Assembly (NCBI GenBank): GCA_905182995.1
Contig: CAJJDP010000034.1
Span: 248,001 to 312,000, forward strand
Reading direction: 5' to 3'
Origin: Paramecium octaurelia
Lineage: Eukaryota > Ciliophora > Oligohymenophorea > Peniculida > Parameciidae
Length of the DNA: 64,000 nucleotides
Below the pieces are notes generated by a model that was not told the DNA's origin, did not search any database, and saw only the letters and a list, made by a program, of their open reading frames with translations. The translations under genes were made by a program, and so were the position numbers. Of the stretch, positions 13,349 to 25,090 are shown in pieces; within the stretch, counting starts at the first letter, position 1; every line of letters begins with the position of its first letter.

Positions 13349-16300
13349 TCATTTCTTTTTAGGAATTTGGAGTGTCTATTTCTTAGCAATTGCATTTTTG
13401 CTTTGAAATTATTATTATATAGTTTATGAATTTCTAGTAGATATAGTTTGAATTGTATTCGCTTTACTAGGCTATTAAGAGTAGAGATTAAGGCCTCTTC
13501 CCTTTTTCTATTGGATTCTTTTCTTAATCTTCTTTTTAAAGATATATCGTCTAAGACATTTAATGATCAACTTGATTGCCCTTTTTCTTTTGATTAATCT
13601 TCTATATCTCTTTCTTTGTAAGAACCCTTTTATAAATGCCTACAATCTAATAAACTTCTTTAATCGTTTGAGTCTACGAACATACCTTTTTGATTTTATC
13701 ACAAGTCTATATGACTATATTTTCATAATAGCCTTAACCCTTAACAATCCCATATTCCAAATATTGACCATTGCTACTCTAGATTTATGTCTGCCATATG
13801 CCTTCATTAATTTATCTAATCCATTTTGGATGATATCTAATCTCTTTTACCTTCTTGCCAATTTAATTCTCATTAAACATTATAACAAAAGGGTTAATTA
13901 TTCTTTTTCCAATCTTTTTTTCAATTTAATTGCTTTAAATCGTTTCTAATTTTTTTAAATTACTATAGCAGATCTATGATTTTTAAGTAATTTCTTGTAT
14001 TTCCTTTTTTAAATAAAACTAAAATAATAATGAAAGAGGGATACCATTTAACTAGTGAATTAATTTTGGCACTTTAATTGACCCTTTTTTTATATTATGA
14101 TTTCCACCACCTTTATATCTTTTTATACTTAAATAGCTTTTATTTCAAATCCTTAGCCACTTTAGTTGATATTTTAAATGACATCAATTATTCTAGATAC
14201 AAAAGTGCTAATTCTTTCTTTAATTCAGTCTTAATCTAAATGGCTTAATTGCATCGAAATCGACACTGTATTTTCGTTGCCATTTTCGCCCTTTTCAAAT
14301 GATATTTCTTCTTCTTTGCTAGAAATCCTCTGATAAGTGTTTATATCTTCCTGGCTGAATAGTAATTTTTCAATCTTATCCTTAACAAGTTAGCAAGCAT
14401 TCTCCTCACATACTTTTAGATGACAATAGCATGTTTTGTATCTCTTAAGAACCATTTTATCTTTTTAGCCTTGTACATTCTATAAAATTTTTAAATCATC
14501 AAAGCAGCCAACGATTCTATATATCTCTTATCAATCATCTTTTCTCTCTTGATGTTACACTTCTATCCCCATATTTCAAATTGACCATCATTCTATTAAT
14601 TATTGTAAGTTTAATCTTCATCAATCAATAACTCATAATAATATTTCTTAGGTCTACTGAATTCTTCACCAAATACTATATTAAACATACTCTCAGCCAT
14701 AGAGTCCAACATCTCATGTAACCAATCAGCTCTTTCTGCACATGCTGGTGATAGGTTTACTTCCAATAACCATGGTTTACAATATTCGTCTAACATAATA
14801 TCAAAACCAAATAATTCGAAACAATATTTTGATTCTCCTTCAAATTGATCCTACAATATCTTGAGTGTTTTGATCATTAACTCATTGCATTATGGTCTAA
14901 CTACCTTTTACCAATCAACAGGAAGCCATTGTTGCATAAAATCACTGCTGTAAATTGAATCGTTTTGACTAATGTATTATTATTGCTCACTTACTTCTTA
15001 AATTCTGTTTTATTTAAAGAGAAATTTGTCAAATGCTTTAATAAATTCTTTGTGTCCTTCACATCATACGGTTAACTGCACATCCTCATATAGCAATGAC
15101 TGAAAACAAATGCTTACAATGGTTAGAAACTCCTTACTAGAACCCACTGTCTCAAATCAAACTTAAACCCTTTATATAACAACGGTCTTTCTATGTACTT
15201 TTACACCAATCTAGCTTACATCTATTAGCCACTGTTGATTGCTTCAGTGATATCCTTCTCTAAATAGATTCCTTATCCTCTTGCACATCCTCCTGGTTTA
15301 ATGATCCAAATGTTATGGATACCATCAACTTTGTAAGCCGGATCATGTTTTTTTAAAAACAAATGATAACTATAAAGCTTTCTGATCAAAAATTGACTTG
15401 GATTTGAGCCTTTCTCAAACTTCTACAATTGAGAATATGTAATCAAACTAACTTATATGTAGACGCATTACTTTAATCTAGTTTTTGATATGTATTGCTA
15501 ACTCAATTCGAAATTCTTATCATCATAGAAACCATCCTTCAATTATCTTTTCATGTCAGATAGTCTAGACAACACTTCAGACATAATGGAACAGTCAAAC
15601 TTAACATCCGATTATTGTGATTAATCTTCCAATTCCTATGCTGTATAAATGTTTTTGTATTTCCTCTTTACAGTTCTTTTCACATCAATTCTCCTGATCT
15701 TTGAGTTCTCTTCTCTCTTCTTCCATTCCTGAATTATTACTTGCTTTAACTTCTTCATTTCATTTTTTCTCTTCATCCTCAATGCAGCAATTGCCTTTTT
15801 TAATATAATGGTAACTGCAGTTCTTTCATACTCTTTAAGGAAATCCTCTCTATCTGTTGCATTTCCTAAATCGAAGGCTCTTGGAAAGAATGTACTTGTA
15901 TCATATCCATATTCGCATTGGTTTTTGAAGTTTGCTAATAGACAGGATTTTGTGGTAAGTTCTTTGGTGTTACTAAAATGATTGTAAAATTATCCATCCA
16001 ATAATGTTTTAAAATCATCAGGGTTTTCAGTATAAACCCATTTGAGATCAAAAATTTGTTAGTTGCTGGGTGTTTCCAGCCAACCATGTTTTTATAAGCA
16101 TCTCCGAACATACTCATCTTGGGAATTAAAACAAAACACTTTAGTTGCAATTGAGATGTTTTATCTTTTCAAATAATCATTCATTAAAGAACGATGATTA
16201 AAGTACGTCTTGTTCTTCACCAAAGTTTCAACGTTTGGCTTCTTGGTTTGAGACTGCTTCCTTTGTGATTCTTGTGAGATTGTAGTTTCAATGCTGCTTG

Positions 16301-16480
16301 ATTGTCTTGAGAGACGAGATTATGATAAAGGATTCTAAATAGCTGGCTTCATAAATTTCCTAAATATTCAAACGCAACTTACAGAGGAGTCCTCGAAGAA
16401 TCTTTGGATTATCTCTTATTTTCTGGCAATATTGGTAATTGAGTAGTAATTTTTGGTTTTGGAGCAATTTATTATTTCAT
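13349..16480 (-). CDS. TTLL3: tubulin ligase TTLL3-like with IQ-motif tail
   Basis: This gene encodes 1,018 residues. Introns lie at 14019-14044, 14969-14994 and 16360-16382, and the sum is exactly 1,019 codons. A basic N-terminal extension precedes a TTL domain at about 180-610. That domain contains FDLKWVYTENPDDF, FFPRAFDLG, the ATP-grasp segment HNIWIIKPGGCARGQGI, HLTNFSLNK and LLEVNLSPACAERADWL. The NHF...FFPR block is typical of the TTLL3/TTLL8 glycylases, which add glycine to tubulin tails in cilia. From about residue 640 the protein changes to at least seven IQ motifs (for example MIQKFYRMYKAKK, KIQTLIRGFLAKKKK, RLQAFIKGFLQRKRYRR), predicted to bind calmodulin-like proteins. Confidence 0.9.
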
Positions 16481-16655
16481 AATTTAATATAACTGTTTAT
16501 GAGTATATAAATGCACATCATATACACATATTCAACATTGCAAGAACCTCGTTGTAGACAAATTCCAAATAGGCACTTATTTTCAATTATATGCAATATA
16601 TTCATTTATACAAAAATAGAAAAATTAAAATTCAATTTTGAATTGATCTTCAAGA

Positions 16656-19052
16656 ATGTCTACTCCCTTAGATAATGTCACCACTCTCAAAGATAAAATC
16701 AAAGTCCTTGATGACATAAAAAATCAAACCAAAAACCTAGATCTCCAAGCTATTTACAAACACATTCACAATGTTGGATAGGATTCTCATCAATTGTTGG
16801 AACATGCATTAAAAATCAATTTTGGAAATGTCTTAAGAAATCAAGGCTCAAATGATTAAACTGAAGCCCTACAAGTTTTCAAAAAGGTATGCGAAACAGC
16901 AAGAGATTTAAATCATATTTGCATTTATGTCAAATAAATTTAAAATAATAGTCGACAGGATCTCTAAAAAGTATACTTAAAAGAATTGGGTTTCCAGACT
17001 GAAAAGTTGATAACAGAATTTAGAAAATAGGGAACCATCATTTAGCAATTGCGTTTAGACACAAATGACATTACAAAACAGAGATTCATGATCGAAATGA
17101 TAACAACCCTGTGTCCATAAGATCTGGGGTTCAATCCAGAATTATTCTCTTTAATGCTCATTCCCTTTAAATGTCTCCACAAAGCAGATCCAACAGATAT
17201 TTCCCTTTTAGAAAGACTGGCTGACGTATTACTATCCTAATGCAATGGCCAAGGAATTGCTAATCAGAACCAGGTTCACGATTGGTTAGCCCTATTGACT
17301 GGAATCATTTAATATGCGTACGAAGGAAATTCTATTGGATTATTTATATTATTGAGAAAAGTATTTTGATTTTATTTACTTTATCTAGATTCCGGATTAA
17401 CACATAAGTGAATTACTTTACAGACATAAATATTATATGCTTCTAAATTATTTCAACAATTTGAAAGTAGCTCTTAAAATCTTTTAAGGATTAACTTTTT
17501 ATTCTATTACTTAATAAAGCATTTTCTTTATTAGAACCATTAGTTAATTCTTATATGAGTATGCATTAGAAATTAGAAGCAAATAATACTCAGATATTTT
17601 GAAATACATTTATTAAGAATTCATTTTGACAACTATGTTGGGAAATATCTAAATGGTTCATTATAGTGCAGAATTGATTGATCTATTACTATTTTATATA
17701 GTTGGAATGTCATCAATAGATCAGGACCCTTTCTTGAAATCTTTAGATTTATTGTATGCCAGATTGAAGTAGGCATCAACATACAAAATATTCAATAAAG
17801 AATTTGCAAACCAGAGAATTTAATTTTTATTGACTGTTGCTATTTATTATAATGGATTGAATACTGACGAATAATATCTAAATGTTGTTAAAATCTATCA
17901 AATAGCAAACCAATTAAATCCAAATAATAAATATATCCAATGGAATTTTTCGCAATTAATTGAACAACAGAGTTAAATTGATTAAAACATCCTCTTAAGA
18001 GATTCAAAAGACTTTGTTGGTCTTGAGAATCTCACCAACACTTGCTTTATGAACAGCATTTTACAAAGTTTATACATGACATAGTCCTTCAGAAAGTTTG
18101 TTATTCAATTAAAGTTTACTGATCAATCACTTTAATTAATTCCTTATCCATCAAAATTGAGTAGTCTTTAGAAATTGTTTCTACTCTTAACCTATTAAAA
18201 ACAAGGGTATTGCTCTCCTTATGAGCTCAAAAGATAATTAAGAGAACCTTATAGCAATACAAATGACTAATAGGATGTGAGTGAATTTGCTCATCATTTT
18301 CTAGAAGATCTCTTAGAATTATTGCCTAAACATCTATAAATTCCAATGGAAAAGATATTCTTCGGGTATCATAGATCATGTATTGAATGTTTCAACTGTC
18401 CCAAGAGACAACCAGCATATAGACCTAAAGAAAAGTTCTTGGGAATTGATTTGCATTTCAATGAAGATGAGGACAATTAAGATCTCTATGATATGATTCG
18501 AAAGGCATATGAAAAAGAACAAATAGAATTTACATGTGATAAATGCAATTAAAGAACTGATCGAGTGTACAAGTCTCAGTAATTAATTCAAATACCCTCC
18601 GTATTGTTCATGATAGTGCATCGGTAATAATTTCATTCGATCTAAGCTTTACATTCAATGCTGCAACGTAGACTATGAATAAAATGCTGACCAAAGTACC
18701 CTTTAGATTCCAGATCGATTTCAGAGACATTTTCAACCAAAAAAAACTAAACAGCAAAGATTGCATCTATGACCTCTATGCCTTTATAGTCCATATGGTA
18801 AATACACACAATTATATATTTTAGGGAAAAAACAGTTATTCAGGTCATTACATATGTTATGCCAGACAACTCAATAAACCTGATGTTTGGGTAACTTTTG
18901 ATGACACCATGATTTCAAATTTAGAATATGATAGTGATCAACTTGACAAAGAACTAATGTAATTTTATTTATTGTATAATAGAGCTGAGGAAACACCATA
19001 TTTACTGTTTTATTAAAATTAATCAGGTTAACCCTTAATTTTTAATAATTGA
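16656..19052 (+). CDS. ubiquitin-specific protease (USP/UBP) with long N-terminal extension
   Basis: This gene encodes 772 residues. Introns lie at 17361-17388, 18624-18646 and 18798-18824, and the sum is exactly 773 codons. About 440 residues of helical sequence precede the catalytic domain. The Cys box is GLENLTNTCFMNSILQSLY (catalytic Cys about residue 450) and the His box is NSYSGHYICYARQLN (about 700), followed by WVTFDD. Two CxxC pairs (CFNCPK and CDKCNQ) match the zinc ribbon inside many USPs. The enzyme removes ubiquitin from substrates. The stop is 21 bp from the stop of the convergent GTPase-like gene. Confidence 0.9.
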
Positions 19053-19073
19053 TGACATTATTTAATTTATTTT

Positions 19074-19955
19074 TCAAAATATGTTGCAACACATTTTCTC
19101 TTGCTGTTCTTAGGGTTGTTATTGAATTTCCATCTTTGCAGAAGGTCTCTTATCTTAAGTAGACTGTAATTAAGGTTATTAAGATGCAGGCTATTCTGTA
19201 ACCTTAACTATTCCATTCGCTTTATCCTAAATATCCATTGCAGACATTATCAATTTGGTAAATATACTCATACTTCGATCCATTCCCAAGTTTTCAGTTG
19301 CTGAACATTCTGAATAATAGACATTCTGAGGGAGTCGTTTAGTTGCAAACTCGATAATGTGATCGTCATTCCATTTCTCGGATTAACGAATTCCTTTTAT
19401 CGGATGAGCATTTTTCGATCCAAAGACAGCTACTTTGTATTCTGAGCATTTCTCATTGATCTAATTAATTATTTCATTGTATTTGGGGCATTTCCTCTCC
19501 AAATCTCCCATGGTTCCTAAGAAATAGTAATATGCATTTGTTTATTTGGCATTCTTCACGCATAACTAAAACCAAGTATTCAAGGCATTTTCTAGAGTCA
19601 CCATGTTGTTTAGAGAAAATGCAATAATGTAAATGTTGCTCTGAAGAAGGAATGCTCTAATCATGGCACTAAACATCGATAAAATATAAAAACATATTCT
19701 TGATTTCCCCAGAAGTAATCCAAACGTGAATCTTTTAAGTAATCTTATTTGGTAATAATATCCGCGAAATAAAGAAATCTACAGATTAAATTTATTTATC
19801 GTTAACTTTAGATTCAATATTCAGCAGGCATTCCATTAATTTACTTTTACCTACAGATTGATCTCCAATCAAGATTACTCTATGTACATCATTTGCAATT
19901 ACTTTATTTTTCTCTCCTTTTACTCACATAAAATAGAAACACTGTCCTATTCCAT
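19074..19955 (-). CDS. degenerate Ras-like small GTPase
   Basis: This gene encodes 276 residues with introns at 19669-19693 and 19902-19927 (donor GTGAG); the exon sum is exact. The P-loop GDQSVGKS is intact near residue 20 and a WxxxGE switch-II-like segment (WITSGEIKN) follows. The place of the NKxD guanine-specificity motif reads FLGTMGDLERK, so guanine recognition may be weak or lost. The C terminus MCCNIF could be prenylated (CaaX, CNIF). Before it lies a Gln-rich linker. It is read as a Rab/Ras-derived protein with altered nucleotide binding. Confidence 0.75.
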
Positions 19956-19991
19956 AATTAACAATTAAATATATTATTAAATACTATTAAT

Positions 19992-21624
19992 TCATAATTG
20001 CTGACTGCCGCATCTTGCATAGATAATTTTAAACTCATTTTCTAAATCTTATTCATTGAAAAGCCTTTATTCAATTGTCGATGGTTCAAAAATTCGATGG
20101 CTAAATTAGAGAGGCTACAAAGTGTATAATAATTTGATTAGGATCTTCATTAGGGTTTTTTTAAGTGTATTCTAAAGGACCTGAGTATTCAATTTTGATC
20201 GTATGTGTTCAATTATATTGTGATAGATTTTGTTGAAGACTTCACCAAATGCCTAATCATTCTAATCATTCTAATCAGATGATAGTGCCACAATGTGTTA
20301 AGGCAAGTTAAATTATAATTGTGTTACAGGTTAGTTTGTATTTTAGGTACTTTATTAGAACAACTCGTAATTCTATTTGGCTTTTTTGTAAGGTTCCTTC
20401 ATTTATTCATAATTTTATTGGAAATTCTGAAATGTTTGGTGATATTTTTCACTCTACTTAAATAATTTAAAATCATCTGGTAGTATTTAAATAAAGAACA
20501 GATTCTAATATTGACTATTTACAAATACCTTTCCTTAGAGAACATCAATATAAAATTTCAATTCATTGACCATGTACTTTTAGGTAATGACTGTGTAATT
20601 TAATTATTGCTCTGTTGATAACGATATCATTTAACTAATTTCTTATACTTCTCTCATCAATTATCTGACGAATTTAATGATATCTGAAATGTATAAAAAA
20701 TAATTATAAATGCTATTCACCTTAATATAATTATCCTGAAGCAATTGATATGATTTTTGTAGATCCGATTGAGAAAATACGTAATCCACTATATTAAATG
20801 TCTCTTCCCATCCAATTCTTAATGTAGGGTCCTCAGTTAGCATTCGTTACATTAAATTTAAATATTATTTGGGTATTGCTATGTTCTCTGGATAATAAAC
20901 TTACCATATATTTGATCCCCTGTTAGGCTACATTTCCAAAGGTGTTTTGCCATATAACAGTTTATAAAGAATGACACCTAAAGACCAGATGTCAGCTTTA
21001 GATGAATATTATCCAGTCATGACTTCAGGTGCTACATATAATGGAGTTCCAAGATTAGATTAAGGAACATTCTGATCGAGTTCATCCAGTAGTCTAGAGA
21101 ATCCGAAATCTCCTATTTTGGCAACCCCTTTTGAAAATAGAATATTTTCAGGTTTTAGGTCTCTGTGGATAATTTATTTTTCTCTAATAACCTTGTATCC
21201 CTGTACAATTTATTAGAAAATCTCAAAGACTTATTCTTAGGGCAGTTTGCCGGTTTTGATTTTATTTTAAAGACTTCCTTATTCGCAATACTCCAAGATG
21301 AAATAAAAGTAATCCTCATCCTCAACAAAATCTATCATTCTAAATAGAAGGAATCAATACTTCACAATATTAGGACTTTATAATTACAACTAATTGTGTC
21401 TTTCTCGATCGATATATTCATTCATTTATCTCAGTTTTTTTGATTTCTTATCAAAACTCTTAATGGCAATCAATTGTTTCTCATTTTAATAGTAGTACCC
21501 CAAATGGACTTCGGCGTAGCTTCCCTTAAACCTAGTATTTATTAAAATTTACATGGCCTAATAATTTACTTAAAATTATGACGTATTTGTTTTGGATCAG
21601 CCTTGTATATTGATTGCTATCCAT
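19992..21624 (-). CDS. Ser/Thr protein kinase with helical C terminus
   Basis: This gene encodes 527 residues with introns at 21340-21360 and 21525-21552 (AAG acceptor); the sum is exactly 528 codons. The kinase domain is at about 20-290: [48 protein letters not shown] and [10 protein letters not shown]. It is CAMK/ULK-like in style. The C-terminal 230 residues are Gln/Asn-rich helices with no recognised domain. The glycine loop is complete only if the first intron ends at the AAG at 21525; the TAG inside it gives a wrong frame. Confidence 0.85.
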
Positions 21625-21930
21625 TATGAATAATAATTAATATTTATAAAAAGATTATATTTTGATATAATTTTATAAATAATAATTTATTAGACACAAG
21701 CATGATGAGCAGTGTGAGTCTCTATTATGCCAAATAAAGACTTCTAATTTAATAATATAAATTATGACTCTACATTTATATTACAATATCTTTTAATGTA
21801 AATTTATACACGAAATAAAATTAATTAAGGCAATTAATACGTGTTACAATATTTCTAGATTTTACTATAATTTGGGATCTTTGGGTTTTTATATCAGAAA
21901 AATCATTGATCTTTTGGATAAATTAAATTA

Positions 21931-23097
21931 ATGGAATAAAAGATTGTCTTCAAGGAAGAGGCTAGAAAAGCTTTCTTAGATGCTGACGGAAATGTAGACT
22001 TCGGAAAAGTTTAAGAAAAATGGACTGAATTGGCTAAAGTCAAAGTGAGTTTGGGAAACAAATACTTCACTCCTGAAGTGGTCGAATAAGTTAAGAAGTT
22101 GTCAGCAGCTGATTAACAACGTTTCTTGGATGTCATGATGGGTGGATTGGCCAATGACGACAGCTCAGTCGGTGTCTATGCTACAAGACCTGAGGATTAT
22201 GACGTCTTCTCCTTCTATTTATAACCATTAATTAGAGAGTATCACAAAATCGAAGGTGAGACCAAATAAGAACACGATTGGAACATCCCAGTCGATGAGT
22301 ATGTGTTGACTAAAATTGACCCAAAACTCGAGAAAGTCTCCATGAGAGCAAGAGTTGCTAGAAATGTCAAGGGATGGAATTTACCTCCCTTGATGAGCAA
22401 GGAAGAAAGAATCAACTTCGAAAATAAGATGGTTCAAGCCTTTGAGAACTTTGGAATCAAAGGAAAGTATCACAGTTTGACACCAGGTCACAAAGATCAA
22501 ATCACACAAGAACAAGCTGATGAATTGATCAAGAGACATTTCTTATTCAATGACATGACCACAGACAATCATTTGACATCCTCAGGTGTTGCTTCTGATT
22601 GGCCATTTGGAAGAGGTATTTGGATTAGTGAAGACGAAACCAAAATGATTTGGGTTGGTGAAGAAGATCAATTGAGAATCATCTCCATTGTGTAAGGAAA
22701 TGACTTAGGAAAAGTCGATCAATCACTCCATCAATTACTCACAGGTATTGAAAAGAGTGGACTTGAATTCGCTGAACACCCTGTCTATGGTGTCATCACA
22801 ACATGCCCAACAAACATGGGAACTGGAAAGAGATAATCAATCCTTGGAAAATTCCCAAATATCACCAATGGAGGAAAAGACGAAAAGAAACTCAAAGATA
22901 TTGCCAGACAATTTGGATTGTAAGCCAGAGGAATGGGAGGTGAACACTCAGCTATGGATCATGAAGGAACAGCCGATATTTCCCCATCTGCAAGATTCGG
23001 AGTCACAGAGGCAGTTGTCACAAAAAGATTATATGAAGGTCTCATCAAACTCTACGAAATCGAAGCCTAATTAGGAAAAGAATAATAACAAGCCTGA
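21931..23097 (+). CDS. arginine kinase (ATP:guanidino phosphotransferase)
   Basis: This intronless gene encodes 388 residues, the usual length of the family. It reversibly moves phosphate between ATP and arginine, an energy buffer used in cilia. The active-site Cys lies in TCPTNMGTG near residue 290. The nucleotide-binding arginines are visible in RARVARN near 133, and WPFGRGIWISED, ARGMGGEHSA and ARFGVTEAVV are all in the expected order. Codon use is richer in G/C than its surroundings, as expected for a strongly expressed gene. Confidence 0.92.
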
Positions 23098-24521
23098 GTA
23101 GTATATCATAAAAACATAAATATCAATTTCTATAATTTCATTCCCTTCAATACATTATGCATTCATTACTTTTAATGCAGAATGCATTTTCACATTCGAT
23201 TTCATTTCTCCTCTCCAAAATGTGTCTTTCCATTCTATATACAATAATTAGAGGATTCAAGCAATTTAATTTATAAAAGAAAATTAAACCATAAATTAAT
23301 GCTTTTTTCTCAATTGTCATTAAGCAGTCATATTGAATATACCCTTCATGTTCATCCACCTCCTTTTAATCCCATTTGTATTGAATTATACATCAAACCC
23401 AATTTTCAATTTCAACTTCATGTCATAGAATTAGCTTATTTCTATATTATTCTTCATTTAAGCTTTAAATATAAGTATATATTGAATATTGTTTTTAATA
23501 AACATCAAGAATTTGATGAAAAGATAGTACTCTTATCATAGATTATTTAATTAACTAGAATATCAATGGCTTTTCTTTTATATTTATCTTATATTTCAAG
23601 TGTCTAAAATTCAGCATTTACATTTATTTATAAATTTTGTCATTTTAATGCTTAAACCTTGTTATTGAAATTAAATATGTCTTATAGTATTTCTATTTAC
23701 TCAACAAAAAATGGATATTTTCCAAAAAACTCATAAATTTTCATTATTTATAAAAGGACTATAAAAAGATGAGGAATTATTATATTGTGAATGATACTAG
23801 GTATAAAATCACTTTATCCAAAAATTTATTTTTATATGTAAAGATAAAATAATTTAATCAGAATTCAAAATTAAAGAAATAATAAAATTATGAAATATTC
23901 TCCTCATATTCTATCATAAATCAGTTGTATTTATAAATAATGGAAATTTTATATGTATTCTCATTTTTTCAATTAAATGATTATTTTTGCTTTAGTATTT
24001 TAAAAAATGACAAATAGATTCTTCAGTTATTTCTGTAATTATAAAGTATCAGAATTAAATTAATTTTCACAACCTTCCGATAAATTATGCAAATAATTAT
24101 TAATCTATGTAAAATAAAATGGATTATTATTATCCTTTGCCTTCTATTAATATTATTAATTATGGCTTATCCTAGATATTAATGTTGGAAGTAATTAAAA
24201 TGAAAGAATAATTTTGATTTTTTAATATGAATTATTTATTCCCAAAAAATCAAGTAGAAATTTTGATGACTCTTAAAACATTTTTTAGTTACTTGGGAGA
24301 ATCATAATATTTAAATTATTATTGTCTCGATAATCAGTTAATCAAATGTGTGAATGATGAATTTATGTGTATATATGATATATTTTAGAGAATCTAATTT
24401 ATTGTTATAATAGCATTTAGTGATACATAAAATTAAATTAAAAAAGTAATGATGGAGAGCTATTCGTGTTGTGTTATATTTTAATAAAAAAGATTTAATT
24501 TATTTTGAATTATTCAAGAAG
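23098..24521. other. AT-rich gap without a supported gene
   Basis: About 1.4 kb lies between arginine kinase and RPS24. Some frames are open for 100 codons or more (for example + strand from 23299), but they are low-complexity, have counterparts on the other strand, and show no recognisable domain. In a code with one stop such lengths arise by chance. I see no RNA gene or mobile element. Confidence 0.5.
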
Positions 24522-25018
24522 ATGACATTCATAGTAAAAACCAGGAAGGTACTCTTAAACAAACTTTTGAACAGAAGACAATTAGTAAAGTGATAAATTA
24601 ACTTTAGAGTGTTGAATTACTCCATCCAAATAAACCAACCCCCTCATAGGAATCAGTTGTTAAGGAATTAGCAAGCAAGTACAAGGCAGATGAAAGAAAT
24701 GTTGTCGTCTATGGTCTTAGAACATCATTCGGAGGAAATAGAACAACTGGATTTGCTTTGATCTACGATACATAATAGTATTGAGTTTAGAATTAATATA
24801 GATATCTTCTCAAATTCGAACCAAAATTCAGATTGAGAAGAAGAGGTATCATTCCAAAGAGAGATGGAAGCAGAAAGGGATGGAAGGAAGTCAAATCTAA
24901 GTTAAAGAAAACCAGAGGTGCCGAAAAAACAAAGATTTACATGTCCAGAAAGACAGACAAGAGAGAAGTCATCAGAGCTTAAAAGGAAACTTACCTTAAA
25001 GGTTTTGTTGGAAAATGA
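24522..25018 (+). CDS. RPS24: ribosomal protein eS24
   Basis: This gene encodes 149 residues with introns at 24585-24607 and 24778-24801; the sum is exactly 150 codons. It aligns with eS24 along its whole length: the [14 protein letters not shown] start, [32 protein letters not shown], then the basic tail. It is part of the small ribosomal subunit. It ends 72 bp from the stop of the convergent long coiled-coil gene. Confidence 0.93.
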
Positions 25019-25090
25019 GTGCATTTATACCACATTTAATAGTACATTATAAATAAATATAAATATTTATATTTTTTATTTAATTAATCT

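Noticed and set aside
13563-13949. A 128-residue hydrophobic + strand ORF resembling a membrane protein
   Set aside because: It is the reverse complement of the Lys/Arg-rich IQ tail of the TTLL3-type gene; the T-rich antisense of basic helices looks hydrophobic.
17100-17150. ggggttcaatccagaa, resembling a tRNA T-loop
   Set aside because: It lies inside the ubiquitin protease frame (LGFNPE) and no cloverleaf partner arms are present.
23147-23541. Two overlapping opposite-strand ORFs (70 and 80 residues)
   Set aside because: No domain, no supporting intron structure and no clear start; in a one-stop code these lengths are expected by chance.
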